From: JAJRZL01 sp964557855
GTDB taxonomy: Bacteria > Zixibacteria > MSB-5A5 > GN15 > FEB-12
DNA length: 64,000 bases
Assembly (NCBI GenBank): GCA_964557855.1
Contig: CAZLBP010000006.1
Span: 73,876 to 137,875 of the forward strand
Reading direction: 5' to 3'
Under the pieces are notes generated by a model. It ran no database searches and was not told where the DNA came from. It was given only the letters and a program-made list of their open reading frames with translations. Positions 55,353-64,000 of the stretch are shown here, in pieces (the stretch's first letter is position 1; every line of letters starts with the position of its first letter). Both the position numbers and the translations under genes were made by a program.

Positions 55353-55812
55353 TATGGAAATCCACGTACGCGACATGAAAGTTGCTGATATTAAACAGGT
55401 TGCCAAGTTAGAAAGAGAGATTTTCTCCGACCCCTGGCCCGAGGAGTCTTTCACCGACATCGCTGAACAGGACAGTTGGGGCGGCCTCGTGGCGCAGGTG
55501 GGCGATCAAATCGCCGGCTACGCGTGTTATTACGTGGTCGATGTTGAGGCACATTTGGCCAACATTGCGGTCTCACCGGAACTTCGCAGAAAATCTGTTG
55601 CCAAACATCTGCTGGAGACTATTTTACAGCTAGTCTCAACGGGCACGTGCGAGTACGTGATTCTTGAAGTGCGCCCCAGCAGCAAAGCGGCACGGGCGTT
55701 TTACAAGAAATTCGGCTTCACATACTTGTATCGTCGGCCCAACTATTACCGCCAACCCGTTGAAGACGCCTATGTTATGGTCTATTATCTGCGAAACAAG
55801 GACACTGAATAG
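55327..55812 (+). CDS. rimI: Ribosomal protein S18-alanine N-acetyltransferase RimI
   Basis: GNAT enzyme of 161 residues, commonly clustered with tsaB. Motifs: IKQVAKLEREIFSDPWPEES, AHLANIAVSPELRRKSVAKH (acetyl-CoA loop, with RRKSVA where RRxGxG/A is typical) and VRPSSKAARAFYKKFGF. ATG at 55327 is chosen; ATG at 55354, two bases after the tsaB stop, is equally possible. Confidence 0.9.
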   Translation: MNSGNSAPDMEIHVRDMKVADIKQVAKLEREIFSDPWPEESFTDIAEQDSWGGLVAQVGDQIAGYACYYVVDVEAHLANIAVSPELRRKSVAKHLLETILQLVSTGTCEYVILEVRPSSKAARAFYKKFGFTYLYRRPNYYRQPVEDAYVMVYYLRNKDTE

Positions 55813-55815
55813 CAA

Positions 55816-56658
55816 ATGGCCTGGTTTAGAAAATCAAAGCCGGGACTGGCAGCCCAGGAAAAGCGAAACATCCCCGAAGGACTCTGGACCAAGTGTGATT
55901 CCTGCGGTGAAATCGTCTACAGCAAGAAAATGGAAGAGTTGCTATGGGTCTGCCCGACCTGCAGCTTTCATTTCAGAATCCCCAGCGCGAAATATATCGG
56001 ACTGCTTCTGGACGACGGCCAACTGGACGAATACGACGTCGGCCTCACGTCCGGTGACCCTCTGAAATTCAAGGATTCGAAGAAATACCCTGACCGGATC
56101 AAGGCTGCGCAGCAGAAGACGGGCCTCCCGGAGGGGGTAATCTCCGGCCTGGCGAAAATGGGCGGCATAGACATATCGTTTGCCATTATGAACTTTCAGT
56201 TTATAGGCGGTTCGATGGGCTCCGTGGTGGGAGAGAAGATAGCCCGAGCCATCGAAAGAGCCATCGAGCGGGAAATCCCCCTGGTAATTGTGTCCTCATC
56301 CGGTGGCGCCCGCATGCAGGAGGGTATCCTGTCTCTCATGCAGATGGCCAAAACATCGGCGCTTCTCGCCGTTTTGCACGAGAAGCGTATTCCCTACATT
56401 TCCGTTCTGACAAATCCGACAACCGCGGGCGTCATGGCATCGTACGCCTCACTGGGTGATGTGATTATCGCTGAGCCCAAAGCCCTTTTGGGGTTCGCCG
56501 GTCCGCGGGTTATCAAGCAGACCATCGGTCAGGATCTCCCTGAGGGATTCCAGTTATCCGAGTTCTTCCTTGAGAAGGGCTTTCTCGACAAGATCGTTGA
56601 TCGCAAGGAGCTCCGTCAGACAGTTATTGCCCTGCTCAATTTCCTCTGGAGGCAGTGA
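55816..56658 (+). CDS. accD: Acetyl-CoA carboxylase carboxyltransferase subunit beta
   Basis: Transfers carboxyl from carboxybiotin to acetyl-CoA, the first step of fatty acid synthesis; 280 residues. N-terminal zinc ribbon CDSCGEIVYS…CPTCSFHFRI, then the crotonase-like core with FIGGSMGSVVGEKIARAIE, SSSGGARMQEG and FAGPRVIKQTI. accA is not in the window. folC overlaps by four bases, an order (accD-folC) also found in other bacteria. Confidence 0.96.
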   Translation: MAWFRKSKPGLAAQEKRNIPEGLWTKCDSCGEIVYSKKMEELLWVCPTCSFHFRIPSAKYIGLLLDDGQLDEYDVGLTSGDPLKFKDSKKYPDRIKAAQQKTGLPEGVISGLAKMGGIDISFAIMNFQFIGGSMGSVVGEKIARAIERAIEREIPLVIVSSSGGARMQEGILSLMQMAKTSALLAVLHEKRIPYISVLTNPTTAGVMASYASLGDVIIAEPKALLGFAGPRVIKQTIGQDLPEGFQLSEFFLEKGFLDKIVDRKELRQTVIALLNFLWRQ

Positions 56659-57935
56659 TGCCGCAGCATTCCTACGCCTCTGCCGAGCGGTTCATTCTCT
56701 CCCGCGAGTTTTTCGGCCTGAAACTGGGACTCCAAAACATCGGCGAGTTCCTTCAGTCCATCGGTAAGCCCCAGTCAACATACCGCACTGTTCATATCGC
56801 CGGCACGAACGGCAAAGGTTCTACGGCGGCGATGATGGCCGCCATCCTTCAGGCCCAGGGCTACAAGACCGGCCTGTTCACTTCTCCACATTTGGTCTCT
56901 TTGCGGGAAAGGGTCCGTGTCAACGGACGATATATCTCTAAGCCGTCCGTTGTGGCCTTTGTCGACAGGCACCGCCCGGAATTGGCGCGCCGCAAACTTT
57001 CCTTCTTCGAAGTCGTCACCGCTATGGCGTTCTACTACTTCAATACGGTCAAAGTCGACGTGGCCATAATCGAAACCGGTCTGGGTGGTCGGCTTGACGC
57101 CACCAATGTTCTGACTCCTGAATTGACCATTACTACCGACATCAGTCGGGATCACGTCGAAATCCTGGGCACGAATTTGTGGAAGATCGCCGGTGAAAAA
57201 GCCGGCATAATAAAGAACGGGACTCCCCATCTCGCAGGCATGCTGCCTCCGGCGGCCGAAAGAGTAATCAGGAACCGCTGCCTGGCCATGAATGCACCAT
57301 TCCACCAGCTGACGCCCGGCGATTTCGCCGCAAATCCGACCGCGAATCAGTTTGATTTTCAGTACAACGGCCTCTCTCTCCGCAAGCTTCGGCCGGTGCT
57401 CTTCGGTCCGCATCAACTGAAAAACGCCGCCCTGACCGTCAAGGCCATGTCCTTGCTAAATGAAAGCGGCCTCTCGGTCGGCAGACGCGCCATCCGGGAA
57501 GGTCTGGCAAGAACCGTCTGGCCCGGCAGATTCCAGCTCGTGCAATCCAGGCGGCAGCCGGCTCTGGTGTTCGATGTTTGTCACAATGTGGGCGGCGTCC
57601 GAGCCTTCGTGGAGTCATTCAAACTGCGCTTCCCCCGACAAAAAACCCGTATCATCACCGGTTTCGTGAAGAGAAAAGAACACCAGAAGATGTTCGACCT
57701 CCTGCGTCCCATCGCCCGAGAGTTTCATATCGTGCCGCTGGCCACCGGCCGTACGGTTGCCGTTGCAGATATCATCAGAACGGTGAACTGGCACGGCGCT
57801 GACGTAACCGCTCATAAATCTCTGCGAGCCGCCTACAAGCGCGTTGAGCATGCCGCCACCGCGGATGACATTGTCTGCGTAATCGGTTCTCACTTCCTGG
57901 TCGGTGAGTTCTTCGACATCTACTCTCTGATGTAA
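56655..57935 (+). CDS. folC: Folylpolyglutamate/dihydrofolate synthase
   Basis: Mur-ligase-family enzyme adding glutamate to folates, 426 residues. P-loop IAGTNGKGSTAAMMAAILQ, TSPHLVSLRERVRVNG, the loop IETGLGGRLDATNVL, and DVCHNVGGVRAF in the C-terminal domain, where most family members have DGAHN. Starts within the accD stop (ATGA) and its stop overlaps the start of the next kinase gene, so the operon continues. Confidence 0.94.
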   Translation: MMPQHSYASAERFILSREFFGLKLGLQNIGEFLQSIGKPQSTYRTVHIAGTNGKGSTAAMMAAILQAQGYKTGLFTSPHLVSLRERVRVNGRYISKPSVVAFVDRHRPELARRKLSFFEVVTAMAFYYFNTVKVDVAIIETGLGGRLDATNVLTPELTITTDISRDHVEILGTNLWKIAGEKAGIIKNGTPHLAGMLPPAAERVIRNRCLAMNAPFHQLTPGDFAANPTANQFDFQYNGLSLRKLRPVLFGPHQLKNAALTVKAMSLLNESGLSVGRRAIREGLARTVWPGRFQLVQSRRQPALVFDVCHNVGGVRAFVESFKLRFPRQKTRIITGFVKRKEHQKMFDLLRPIAREFHIVPLATGRTVAVADIIRTVNWHGADVTAHKSLRAAYKRVEHAATADDIVCVIGSHFLVGEFFDIYSLM

Positions 57936-59347
57936 TGGATAATTCCAGCTACGATAAGTGGCGCGCGGATTCCGGCGTCAAGCGGAAACCGACAACCGGT
58001 CGACCCGGTCGCGGAAGCAAGTCCGGCGATTCTCGAGAACCGGATTCGACCCCGCCTCTCGATGTCCAGAAACAGTTGACCAGATTGGCCGAGACCAACC
58101 GTCAGTTGAAACGAAAGATATTCGATCTTTATACGATCTTCGAAATGAGCCGGAATTTCAACTCGGTGCTCAGGTACCAGAGCTTGTTGGATTCCTTCAT
58201 CCTGACTTGCCTGGCTCAAGTCGGCGCTTCGAGAGCAGCCATCTATCTTAAAGCCGGCTCCCAATCGGATACCTTTGCCCTGGCCAAAAGAAAAGGCTCC
58301 GGTTCCTTTCCCGGTCCGGAACGGTCATTCGCGGTGGATTCCGAACTCGTCACGTTTCTGGGCAGACTGAATCGCCCCGTAATCACTCAGGATCTACTGG
58401 GAGATGTCGCCGATGAAACGGAGGCGAGTATCCTGAAAAGCTTCGATCCGGGACTCGTCGTACCCCTGATCTACCAGACCCGACTCAGCGGTATACTCTT
58501 GATCTCAGACAAACTGTCTTCGCAGGACTTCGGCCTGGATGATATCGAATTCTTGTCCATTCTGGCTAATCAAATCGCCGTAGCTATTGAAAACGCCCGC
58601 CTCTACGAGGCGGAAAAGTCGGCCACTCAGCATCTTCGGGCAGCTCAACAGAAGTTGGTTAACAGCGAGAGGCAGGTCGCCCTCGGCGAAATGTCGGCGC
58701 GCGTCGCCCATGAAATCAACAACCCCCTCGGCATTATCAAAAACTACCTCTTGCTTACAAAACGCAGCGCCGGTGAAAACATCGAAGTCGCTAATCACCT
58801 CGATGTCGTGGGTCAGGAAATAGACCGGATCGCTCGCATCGTTCGACAACTGCTCGATTTTCACCGACCACTCAGTGACGAACTGGAGGTCATCAACATT
58901 ACTGCCATCGTGGAAGATGTGCTGGATTTGATGGACCGGCAACTGGAAACGGGGTCTATTGAAGTCGTCAAACAGTTCGAGCCCGACTGCCCGCCCTGTG
59001 AAGGCTCCCCGGAAAACATCAAGCAAGTGGTTCTCAACATTATTATTAACGCCTGCGATGCCATGGCTGAGGGCGGACAATTGACTATAGCTATCGACCG
59101 CCGCGACAACGAGGCGCGAGTCCGTTTCTGTGATACCGGCCCCGGCATCCCACCCGAAATCATCCCCCGCATTTTCGAACCCTTTTTCACGACCAAACAT
59201 CCCGGCCAGGGTACCGGACTCGGACTGGCCGTCTGTTATGGGATAATAAAACGGCACGGCGGGACGATAACTTATAGAAATACTGAAGAGGGCGGATGCT
59301 TTGAAATCAGACTCCCGGCCATTGGCCATCGACAGGACCATGGATAG
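57935..59347 (+). CDS. Soluble GAF-domain sensor histidine kinase
   Basis: A 470-residue cytosolic kinase with no membrane segments. A polar N-terminus, a short coiled coil (about 45-70), a GAF domain (about 78-222), a DHp helix with the phospho-accepting His259 in VAHEINNPLGIIKNYLLL, and an ATPase domain with VVLNIIINACDAMAEGG, CDTGPGIPPE and GTGLGLAVCYGIIKRHGG (GAF and NtrB-like combination). It overlaps folC by one base and the next gene by eight bases. In the context of the following two genes it is probably the input kinase for the NtrC-type regulator. Confidence 0.88.
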   Translation: MDNSSYDKWRADSGVKRKPTTGRPGRGSKSGDSREPDSTPPLDVQKQLTRLAETNRQLKRKIFDLYTIFEMSRNFNSVLRYQSLLDSFILTCLAQVGASRAAIYLKAGSQSDTFALAKRKGSGSFPGPERSFAVDSELVTFLGRLNRPVITQDLLGDVADETEASILKSFDPGLVVPLIYQTRLSGILLISDKLSSQDFGLDDIEFLSILANQIAVAIENARLYEAEKSATQHLRAAQQKLVNSERQVALGEMSARVAHEINNPLGIIKNYLLLTKRSAGENIEVANHLDVVGQEIDRIARIVRQLLDFHRPLSDELEVINITAIVEDVLDLMDRQLETGSIEVVKQFEPDCPPCEGSPENIKQVVLNIIINACDAMAEGGQLTIAIDRRDNEARVRFCDTGPGIPPEIIPRIFEPFFTTKHPGQGTGLGLAVCYGIIKRHGGTITYRNTEEGGCFEIRLPAIGHRQDHG

Positions 59348-61478
59348 ATCTTCCTTCAGGATAATCGTTATCGATGACGAGAAGCGGATGTGTGATTCGC
59401 TCACGGCCTTACTGACAGGCGACGGGTATCAGACGCAGGGATTTCAGAGGTCACCCGAAGCCGCCCGGGTCATCCGTGAAAGCAAAGTCGACCTGGTGAT
59501 CAGCGATATCAAGATGCCCGATATGAGCGGCCTCGAGATCCTGCAGGTGGTCAAAGAGGTCGACGAAGGTATCCCGGTCATTCTCATGACCGGCTATGCC
59601 TCGCTGGACACCGCCATCGAGGCGGTAGCGCACGGCGCTTATGACTACCTGCTCAAGCCTATTGAATTCAACTACATGGAACTGGCGGTCAATCGCGCCT
59701 TGCAGAAACGCCAGGCCGATCTGGCCCGGTTGCGTCTTCTGGAAGAACTCAAACTCTCCAACATCATTCTGCAGCGCCGCATCGGGGAACTGAATGCCCT
59801 CTACGAGGCCGGCAAATCGATCGGCTCGACCGCCAACCTGCGCGAACTGCTCAGACAAATAGTGGTGCTGGCCTCGACCGTCACCGAAGCCCAGGTCGGT
59901 TCTATAATGCTGCTTGATGATCGACAGGAATGCCTGACGATTGAAGCTGCTATCGGCCTCGATGAAAGCATCGTCGCTTCCACGCAATTGCCGATCGGCG
60001 AATCAATCGCCGGCTGGGTCGCTCGGGAGGGCGAACCGCTGATCGTCGAAGATGTGGAGCATGACAGCCGTTTTAAACGAATCAACAAGGAAAAATACGG
60101 CGCGGCGTCGCTCCTCTGTTGCCCCTTGAGAATCAAGAACAAAGTGATCGGCGTGATCAATATGGCCAACAAGGAAAACTACCAACAGTTCACCGAGGGC
60201 GATTTGCGACTCCTGACTACTTTCGCCTCTCAAGCCGCCGTGGCCGTCGATGACGCTCACCAGTTCGAGAAGAACCGACGGCGCCTGGCGGAATTCGAGA
60301 TTCTGCATGAACTGAGTCAGGAACTCCCCGGGGTCCAATCGCTGGCCGTCTTCCGACAGATGTTGGTCGAGAAGCTCAAACGGGTCTTTCCGATCGACTA
60401 TTCCGTCTGGTTCGACTGGCAGCCCGCCCAGAAAATGCTGGTCCCGCACGGCGCCTCCGGCCGGACCGAAATACCCCTCACCGAGAGCGGCGGCATCGAT
60501 CTGCAGAAGACATCCCGGGAATCCATCTCGCTCGGCCCTCTTGATCTCGAACCGGCCGAGCAAGCTGATGTCAACGCTCTCACCGCCAGGGTACTGGATC
60601 GGTTTCGGCACCATGACAGCTTCCCAACGCCCAATCGGGCCTTCATGGCGGTACCGATCAATCGGCATGAGGAGCTGGCCCATGTCTTCTGTCTCGGCGC
60701 CGATAGCGAGCGCAGCTACAGCGAGGATGATATCTCCCTGGCCAAACTGGTGATATCGCAGGCCGCCCTCTTATTCGAAAAAGAACAGTCGCTCCTCAAC
60801 GCCACCCGCCTTATGACCATGGGAAACATGATCTCGGAAATCTCTCACGATCTTCGCAAACCGTTGACGTCGATTAAGGGCGGACTGCAGGTATTCAAGA
60901 TGAAGAATCCTGGTATCGTCAAGGACTCGGAAATCTTCCAGATTGCCGAAGATGAAATACACCGAATGAACGAACTGGTGCGCGAACTCGTCGATTTCTC
61001 CAATCCCAATAAATATCAAACCGAAAAAGTCGATCTCAGAGACATCGTGGCCCGTGCCGCGGAACTCGTCGGACCGGACTTGAGAAAAAAGAAAATCACC
61101 TTTGAATCGAGTTTCCGGGAAGTCAACTGGGAAGCCATCGTCAACAAGAACCAGATCCTTGAAGTCTTCCTCAACCTGTTCATCAACGCTACCGACGCCA
61201 TGCCGCAGGGGGGCCGCCTCATAGTCGAAGGGCTGACCGAAAAACCGCCGCATAAGAAGGAGCAGTACCTGGCCATCAAGGTGATCGACTCCGGAACCGG
61301 AATACGGAAGGAGCATCTCTCAAGGATCTTCGACAGATATTACACCACCAAAGATGCCGGTACCGGACTTGGACTGGCCGTGGTTGAACGCATTCTGTCA
61401 GCACATCAGGGGACTATCAGCGTGGCTTCCGAAGAGGATAAGGGAAGCTGTTTTACGATCTATCTGCCGTATAATTAG
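59340..61478 (+). CDS. Hybrid REC-GAF-histidine kinase
   Basis: A 712-residue protein with receiver first: REC (1-125, Asp56 in LVISDIKMPDMSG), a coiled linker, a GAF domain (about 155-312), a second GAF-like region (about 325-500), a DHp helix with His in EISHDLRKPLTSIKGGLQ, and an ATPase domain ending with GTGLGLAVVERILSAHQG. No membrane segments. It can both receive a phosphoryl group and phosphorylate a partner, so it likely relays between the preceding kinase and the NtrC-type regulator. Chosen start at 59340 preceded by AGGA; an in-frame start at 59301 would add 13 residues. Confidence 0.88.
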   Translation: MDRSSFRIIVIDDEKRMCDSLTALLTGDGYQTQGFQRSPEAARVIRESKVDLVISDIKMPDMSGLEILQVVKEVDEGIPVILMTGYASLDTAIEAVAHGAYDYLLKPIEFNYMELAVNRALQKRQADLARLRLLEELKLSNIILQRRIGELNALYEAGKSIGSTANLRELLRQIVVLASTVTEAQVGSIMLLDDRQECLTIEAAIGLDESIVASTQLPIGESIAGWVAREGEPLIVEDVEHDSRFKRINKEKYGAASLLCCPLRIKNKVIGVINMANKENYQQFTEGDLRLLTTFASQAAVAVDDAHQFEKNRRRLAEFEILHELSQELPGVQSLAVFRQMLVEKLKRVFPIDYSVWFDWQPAQKMLVPHGASGRTEIPLTESGGIDLQKTSRESISLGPLDLEPAEQADVNALTARVLDRFRHHDSFPTPNRAFMAVPINRHEELAHVFCLGADSERSYSEDDISLAKLVISQAALLFEKEQSLLNATRLMTMGNMISEISHDLRKPLTSIKGGLQVFKMKNPGIVKDSEIFQIAEDEIHRMNELVRELVDFSNPNKYQTEKVDLRDIVARAAELVGPDLRKKKITFESSFREVNWEAIVNKNQILEVFLNLFINATDAMPQGGRLIVEGLTEKPPHKKEQYLAIKVIDSGTGIRKEHLSRIFDRYYTTKDAGTGLGLAVVERILSAHQGTISVASEEDKGSCFTIYLPYN

Positions 61479-61582
61479 CGACGCCTCTGCATTTTGTTGC
61501 GATAATTCCGCAAAACACTTATAATCCGGGGTTGATTTTGCGGTAGATTCTGCCGATAAACTATGCAATAGAAGGCATTATT

Positions 61583-63013
61583 ATGGCAAAGCCCAGAACC
61601 AAAATTCTTGTAATAGATGATGACCCGAAAGTCTCCTGGATCCTGACCGAAGGGTTAGCCAACAAGTTCGAGTTTGTCTCGGCTCGCGATGGCGTGGAGG
61701 GGTTGCAGATGGTCGCCTCCGAGCAGCCCGATCTTGTCCTGCTCGATATCAAGATGCCCGGCATGAGCGGCATTGAGGTCCTGGAGCGCTTGAACAAGCT
61801 GGAGCGCCGGCCCGATGTGATCATGGTATCCGGCCACGGCGATACCAACTACGTTGTCGAATCCATCAAGATGGGCGCCGCCGAGTTTATCAACAAGCCC
61901 TTCGATGTTCAAGAAATTGAGATTCACATTAATGGCGTGCTGGAACGCTCGGACCTGAAGAAGGAAGTCAAGAAGCTCAAGTCGGAACTCGAAGTCAAGA
62001 ACGACTGGGCCAATTTCATCGGCGATTCCAAAGCCATGCATGATCTCAAAGACATCATTGAACAGGTCGCCGACTCCGAACTCAGCGTCTTGATCCGAGG
62101 TGAGTCGGGCACCGGCAAGGAGATCGCCGCCCGCTCTCTGCATCAACTCTCCGGCCGCAAAAACAAACCGTTTCTCAAGGTCAACTGCGCCGCAATTCCC
62201 CGTGACCTTCTCGAGGCGGAACTGTTCGGTTACGAGAAAGGCGCCTTCACCGGTGCTCACAAGAATAAGCAGGGACGATTCGAGTTGGCCCACCAGGGTA
62301 CCATATTCCTGGATGAGATTGGTGATATGCCCATGGAGCTCCAGTCCAAGCTCCTCCAGGTGCTCGAACAGCAGGAATTCATCCGTGTCGGCGGTATCCA
62401 GACCATCCATGTCGACGTCAGGATAATTTGCGCCACCAACCGTAACCTGGAGCAGGCCATTCAGGAACACGGTTTCCGTGATGATCTATTCTATCGCCTG
62501 AATGAGATCACACTTTTTATACCCCCTCTGCGCGACAAACTCGAGGACCTGCCGTTGCTGGTGGACCACTTCATTGCAAAATACAATAAGCTGTACAACA
62601 AGAACTTCGACAGCCTGTCGCCAGAGGTCATCGACAAGTTGAGGTCTTTCTCATGGCCGGGAAACGTGCGACAACTGGAAAACATGATTAAACAAGTGGT
62701 CGTTCGTGGAGATGACTCCATAATCCTCGACCTACTTTCCTCGGCTACGGCCGGGGGCGTTCGTCCTCAAATGATGCCGGCCTACAACCCCCAGACAACG
62801 TCAGTCAATTCGAGCGGGCATTCCATTGAATCCGATACCTATTCACTGAAAGCGCGAATCGGCAAGACAGTGGCCGAAGAAGAGAAGAAGCTGATTGCCG
62901 AAGTCCTCAACAAAACCAATTGGAATCGGCGCAAAGCCGCCGATCTGCTGGAAATCAGCTATCGATCCCTCCTCTATAAGATCAAAGACTATCGGTTAAA
63001 CACAACGAAGTAG
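61583..63013 (+). CDS. NtrC-family sigma-54-dependent response regulator
   Basis: A 476-residue transcription activator: REC domain with Asp55 in LVLLDIKMPGMSG, AAA+ domain with Walker A RGESGTGKEIAARSLH, the sigma-54-contacting loop EKGAFTGAHKNKQGRFELA, Walker B GTIFLDEIGDMP, and a C-terminal Fis-type helix-turn-helix (NWNRRKAADLLEISYRSLLY). It acts on promoters of the -24/-12 class; one such site lies 230 bases downstream, and another before the PEP-CTERM gene. rpoN is not in the window. A GAAGG ribosome site precedes the ATG. Confidence 0.95.
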   Translation: MAKPRTKILVIDDDPKVSWILTEGLANKFEFVSARDGVEGLQMVASEQPDLVLLDIKMPGMSGIEVLERLNKLERRPDVIMVSGHGDTNYVVESIKMGAAEFINKPFDVQEIEIHINGVLERSDLKKEVKKLKSELEVKNDWANFIGDSKAMHDLKDIIEQVADSELSVLIRGESGTGKEIAARSLHQLSGRKNKPFLKVNCAAIPRDLLEAELFGYEKGAFTGAHKNKQGRFELAHQGTIFLDEIGDMPMELQSKLLQVLEQQEFIRVGGIQTIHVDVRIICATNRNLEQAIQEHGFRDDLFYRLNEITLFIPPLRDKLEDLPLLVDHFIAKYNKLYNKNFDSLSPEVIDKLRSFSWPGNVRQLENMIKQVVVRGDDSIILDLLSSATAGGVRPQMMPAYNPQTTSVNSSGHSIESDTYSLKARIGKTVAEEEKKLIAEVLNKTNWNRRKAADLLEISYRSLLYKIKDYRLNTTK

Positions 63014-63235
63014 ACACCACGGACTCTACTGTATGTGCAATTGGCTGCGGTGTATTTGCATGTTCTTTCGCGTCTGATATCTGACATCGCTTATAACTAC
63101 AGTCACAACTACAGTCGGCGTACGGGCTGGGACCTCACTATAAGTTACTGAATCGAAATAATATAACAAAAGGGGATAGCAATCATCAGATGTTGGGATC
63201 AGTCCAAAATCCGCTTTTTTGTTAGTGTGTAATTA

Positions 63236-63250
63236 TGGAACAGTAATTGC
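63236..63250 (+). promoter_or_regulatory. Candidate sigma-54 promoter upstream of the GGDEF-like gene
   Basis: TGGAACAGTAATTGC has GG and GC exactly 10 bases apart and matches the TGGCACN5TTGC consensus at all but one base. The transcript would start near 63262, 42 bases before the GTG start of the next gene. Confidence 0.6.
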
Positions 63251-63303
63251 TGTGTAACTCTTGAACAGGTCGAAGTGGATAATTATATGTAGTAGGTGGC
63301 GCT

Positions 63304-63729
63304 GTGGAAATCAAGAACGCCTCATTTGTTGATCAGATTCAACTCGAATTACAGAGGGCGGAGCGCTATTCGGTGTTCATGTCGATTATCCTGCTGGATC
63401 TGTCATTCCTCCGGCAGCATTTTGGCCCCAACAGCTCCGGGGTGGTCCAGAGAATCTATGACTTACTGAAATCGAATGTGCGTGTGGTTGACTATATAGC
63501 GATCATTGACAACGTCAAGATCGGCTTTCTTTTTCCCGAGACTTCGCGCCAGGGAGCTGAAATAGCGATGCGTCGTCTCAATGAGATGATCCGTGACGCT
63601 CTGGCAGACCAGAACGGCAGTTTATCGGGGAAAATCATACCGATGGAAATTGCGTCGTTTCCCGACGCGGCCGGGACGCGAACCATACGAGAGTTTCTTG
63701 AAGAATACACGGAGGTGGCCAGAAACTAG
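63304..63729 (+). CDS. Degenerate GGDEF-like protein
   Basis: A 141-residue protein with the fold of a diguanylate-cyclase domain but without its catalytic motif. The N-terminus FVDQIQLELQRAERYSVFMS then IILLDLSFLRQHF matches the usual start of GGDEF domains; where GGDEF would be it reads IIDNVKIGFLFPET, and the following helix (GAEIAMRRLNEMI) is normal. Enzymatically inactive, so perhaps a c-di-GMP- or protein-binding regulator. GTG start with AGGTGG upstream, a sigma-54-like promoter before it and a strong terminator after it. Confidence 0.75.
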   Translation: MEIKNASFVDQIQLELQRAERYSVFMSIILLDLSFLRQHFGPNSSGVVQRIYDLLKSNVRVVDYIAIIDNVKIGFLFPETSRQGAEIAMRRLNEMIRDALADQNGSLSGKIIPMEIASFPDAAGTRTIREFLEEYTEVARN

Positions 63730-63760
63730 CATCTCCGTGTTTTGTACCTCCCATTCCCAT

Positions 63761-63799
63761 GGAAGATTGCCCACCCCTCCGGGCGATCTTCCTTTTTTT
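63761..63799 (+). terminator. Strong rho-independent terminator
   Basis: GGAAGATTGCCC, an 8-base loop, and GGGCGATCTTCC, with one G-U pair, followed by seven T. It closes the degenerate GGDEF gene. Confidence 0.9.
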
Positions 63800-63960
63800 G
63801 TGGGGGGGGAGGTATGGTCCGCCCGTTTTCAGCGCTACAGACGCCTTTGACTTTGCCCTTAAACCTCTTTGAGATTATTTCTATCTATTGACATTGAAGT
63901 ATCTCTGCCCACACTAGTACATTGGTGCCTCAGATCCTCGACAGGTGTCACCGGTCAGGC

Positions 63961-63994
63961 AAAACCGGCCACTAGGGGTCACTTTAAAACCGGC
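63961..63994 (+). repeat. Short direct repeats at the right edge, possible insertion-element end
   Basis: AAAACCGGC occurs at 63961-63969 and 63986-63994, with GGGTCACTTT between. Such subterminal repeats resemble ends of IS21-like elements, but the element, if any, lies beyond the window. Confidence 0.25.
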
Positions 63995-64000
63995 GTGCGC

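Overview
The window looks like part of a metagenome-assembled genome from an uncultured bacterium of the FCB superphylum, with Candidatus Zixibacteria or a close relative as the best impression. Pointers are long secreted proteins ending in dockerin-like repeats with a recurring DLSYLVDYLF motif, secreted proteins with FlgD-like/T9SS-like tails, a PorX-type response regulator (REC plus PglZ) beside its kinase, and an Mrp protein without the CxxC motif. The taxonomy is inferred, not proven. A 100-N gap flanked by an exact 55-bp repeat shows a short-read draft assembly.

Layout. 0-4.3 kb: a MacAB-like export system (adaptor, ATPase, two permeases). 4.5-9.3 kb: a zinc alcohol dehydrogenase, then a minus-strand set with a serine palmitoyltransferase-like enzyme, a GNAT-like protein and a lipoprotein, then TrmO. 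9.5-19.4 kb: a membrane TPR protein, gyrB with dciA (DUF721), rarA, an acyl-CoA-ligase-like enzyme, a DASS transporter with a CBS protein. 19.4-31.6 kb is accessory: the gap, a tail remnant, a secreted protein broken by an in-frame TGA, an unrecognised Cys/Pro-rich protein, an LVIVD/TSP3/dockerin protein, two tandem GNATs, a PEP-CTERM protein with a sigma-54-like promoter, a CDGSH protein and a repeat-filled gene desert. 31.6-41.1 kb: an ECF S component, a methyltransferase, uvrA, mutM and a 1352-residue multidomain secreted protein. 41.5-46.7 kb: dnaA-dnaN-recF and an orphan sugar-type ABC ATPase, with candidate DnaA boxes on both sides of dnaA. 47.1-49.8 kb: Mrp, an HEWG-motif lipoprotein, rpmB. 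50.0-57.9 kb: a plus-strand run from a near-consensus sigma-70 promoter: serS, porY-like, porX, tsaE, tsaB, rimI, accD, folC. 57.9-63.7 kb: a soluble GAF kinase, a REC-GAF-kinase hybrid, an NtrC-type sigma-54 activator, and a GGDEF-like protein without the GGDEF motif behind a sigma-54-like promoter.

How it fits together. Housekeeping islands (replication, repair, translation, t6A, fatty acid and folate synthesis) alternate with envelope and secretion genes. Three kinds of C-terminal surface module occur within 21 kb (FlgD-like tail, dockerin-like pair, PEP-CTERM), while the window carries two regulatory systems of the types known to control such export elsewhere: PorX/PorY for T9SS, and GAF kinase plus NtrC/sigma-54 for PEP-CTERM genes. 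Sigma-54-like promoters before both the PEP-CTERM gene and the degenerate GGDEF gene make a common regulon the most interesting hypothesis here. Intergenic DNA carries at least two dispersed repeat families: short palindromes, and a MITE-like element of about 166 bp with imperfect inverted ends.

No tRNA, rRNA, CRISPR array, prophage or intact transposase gene was seen.
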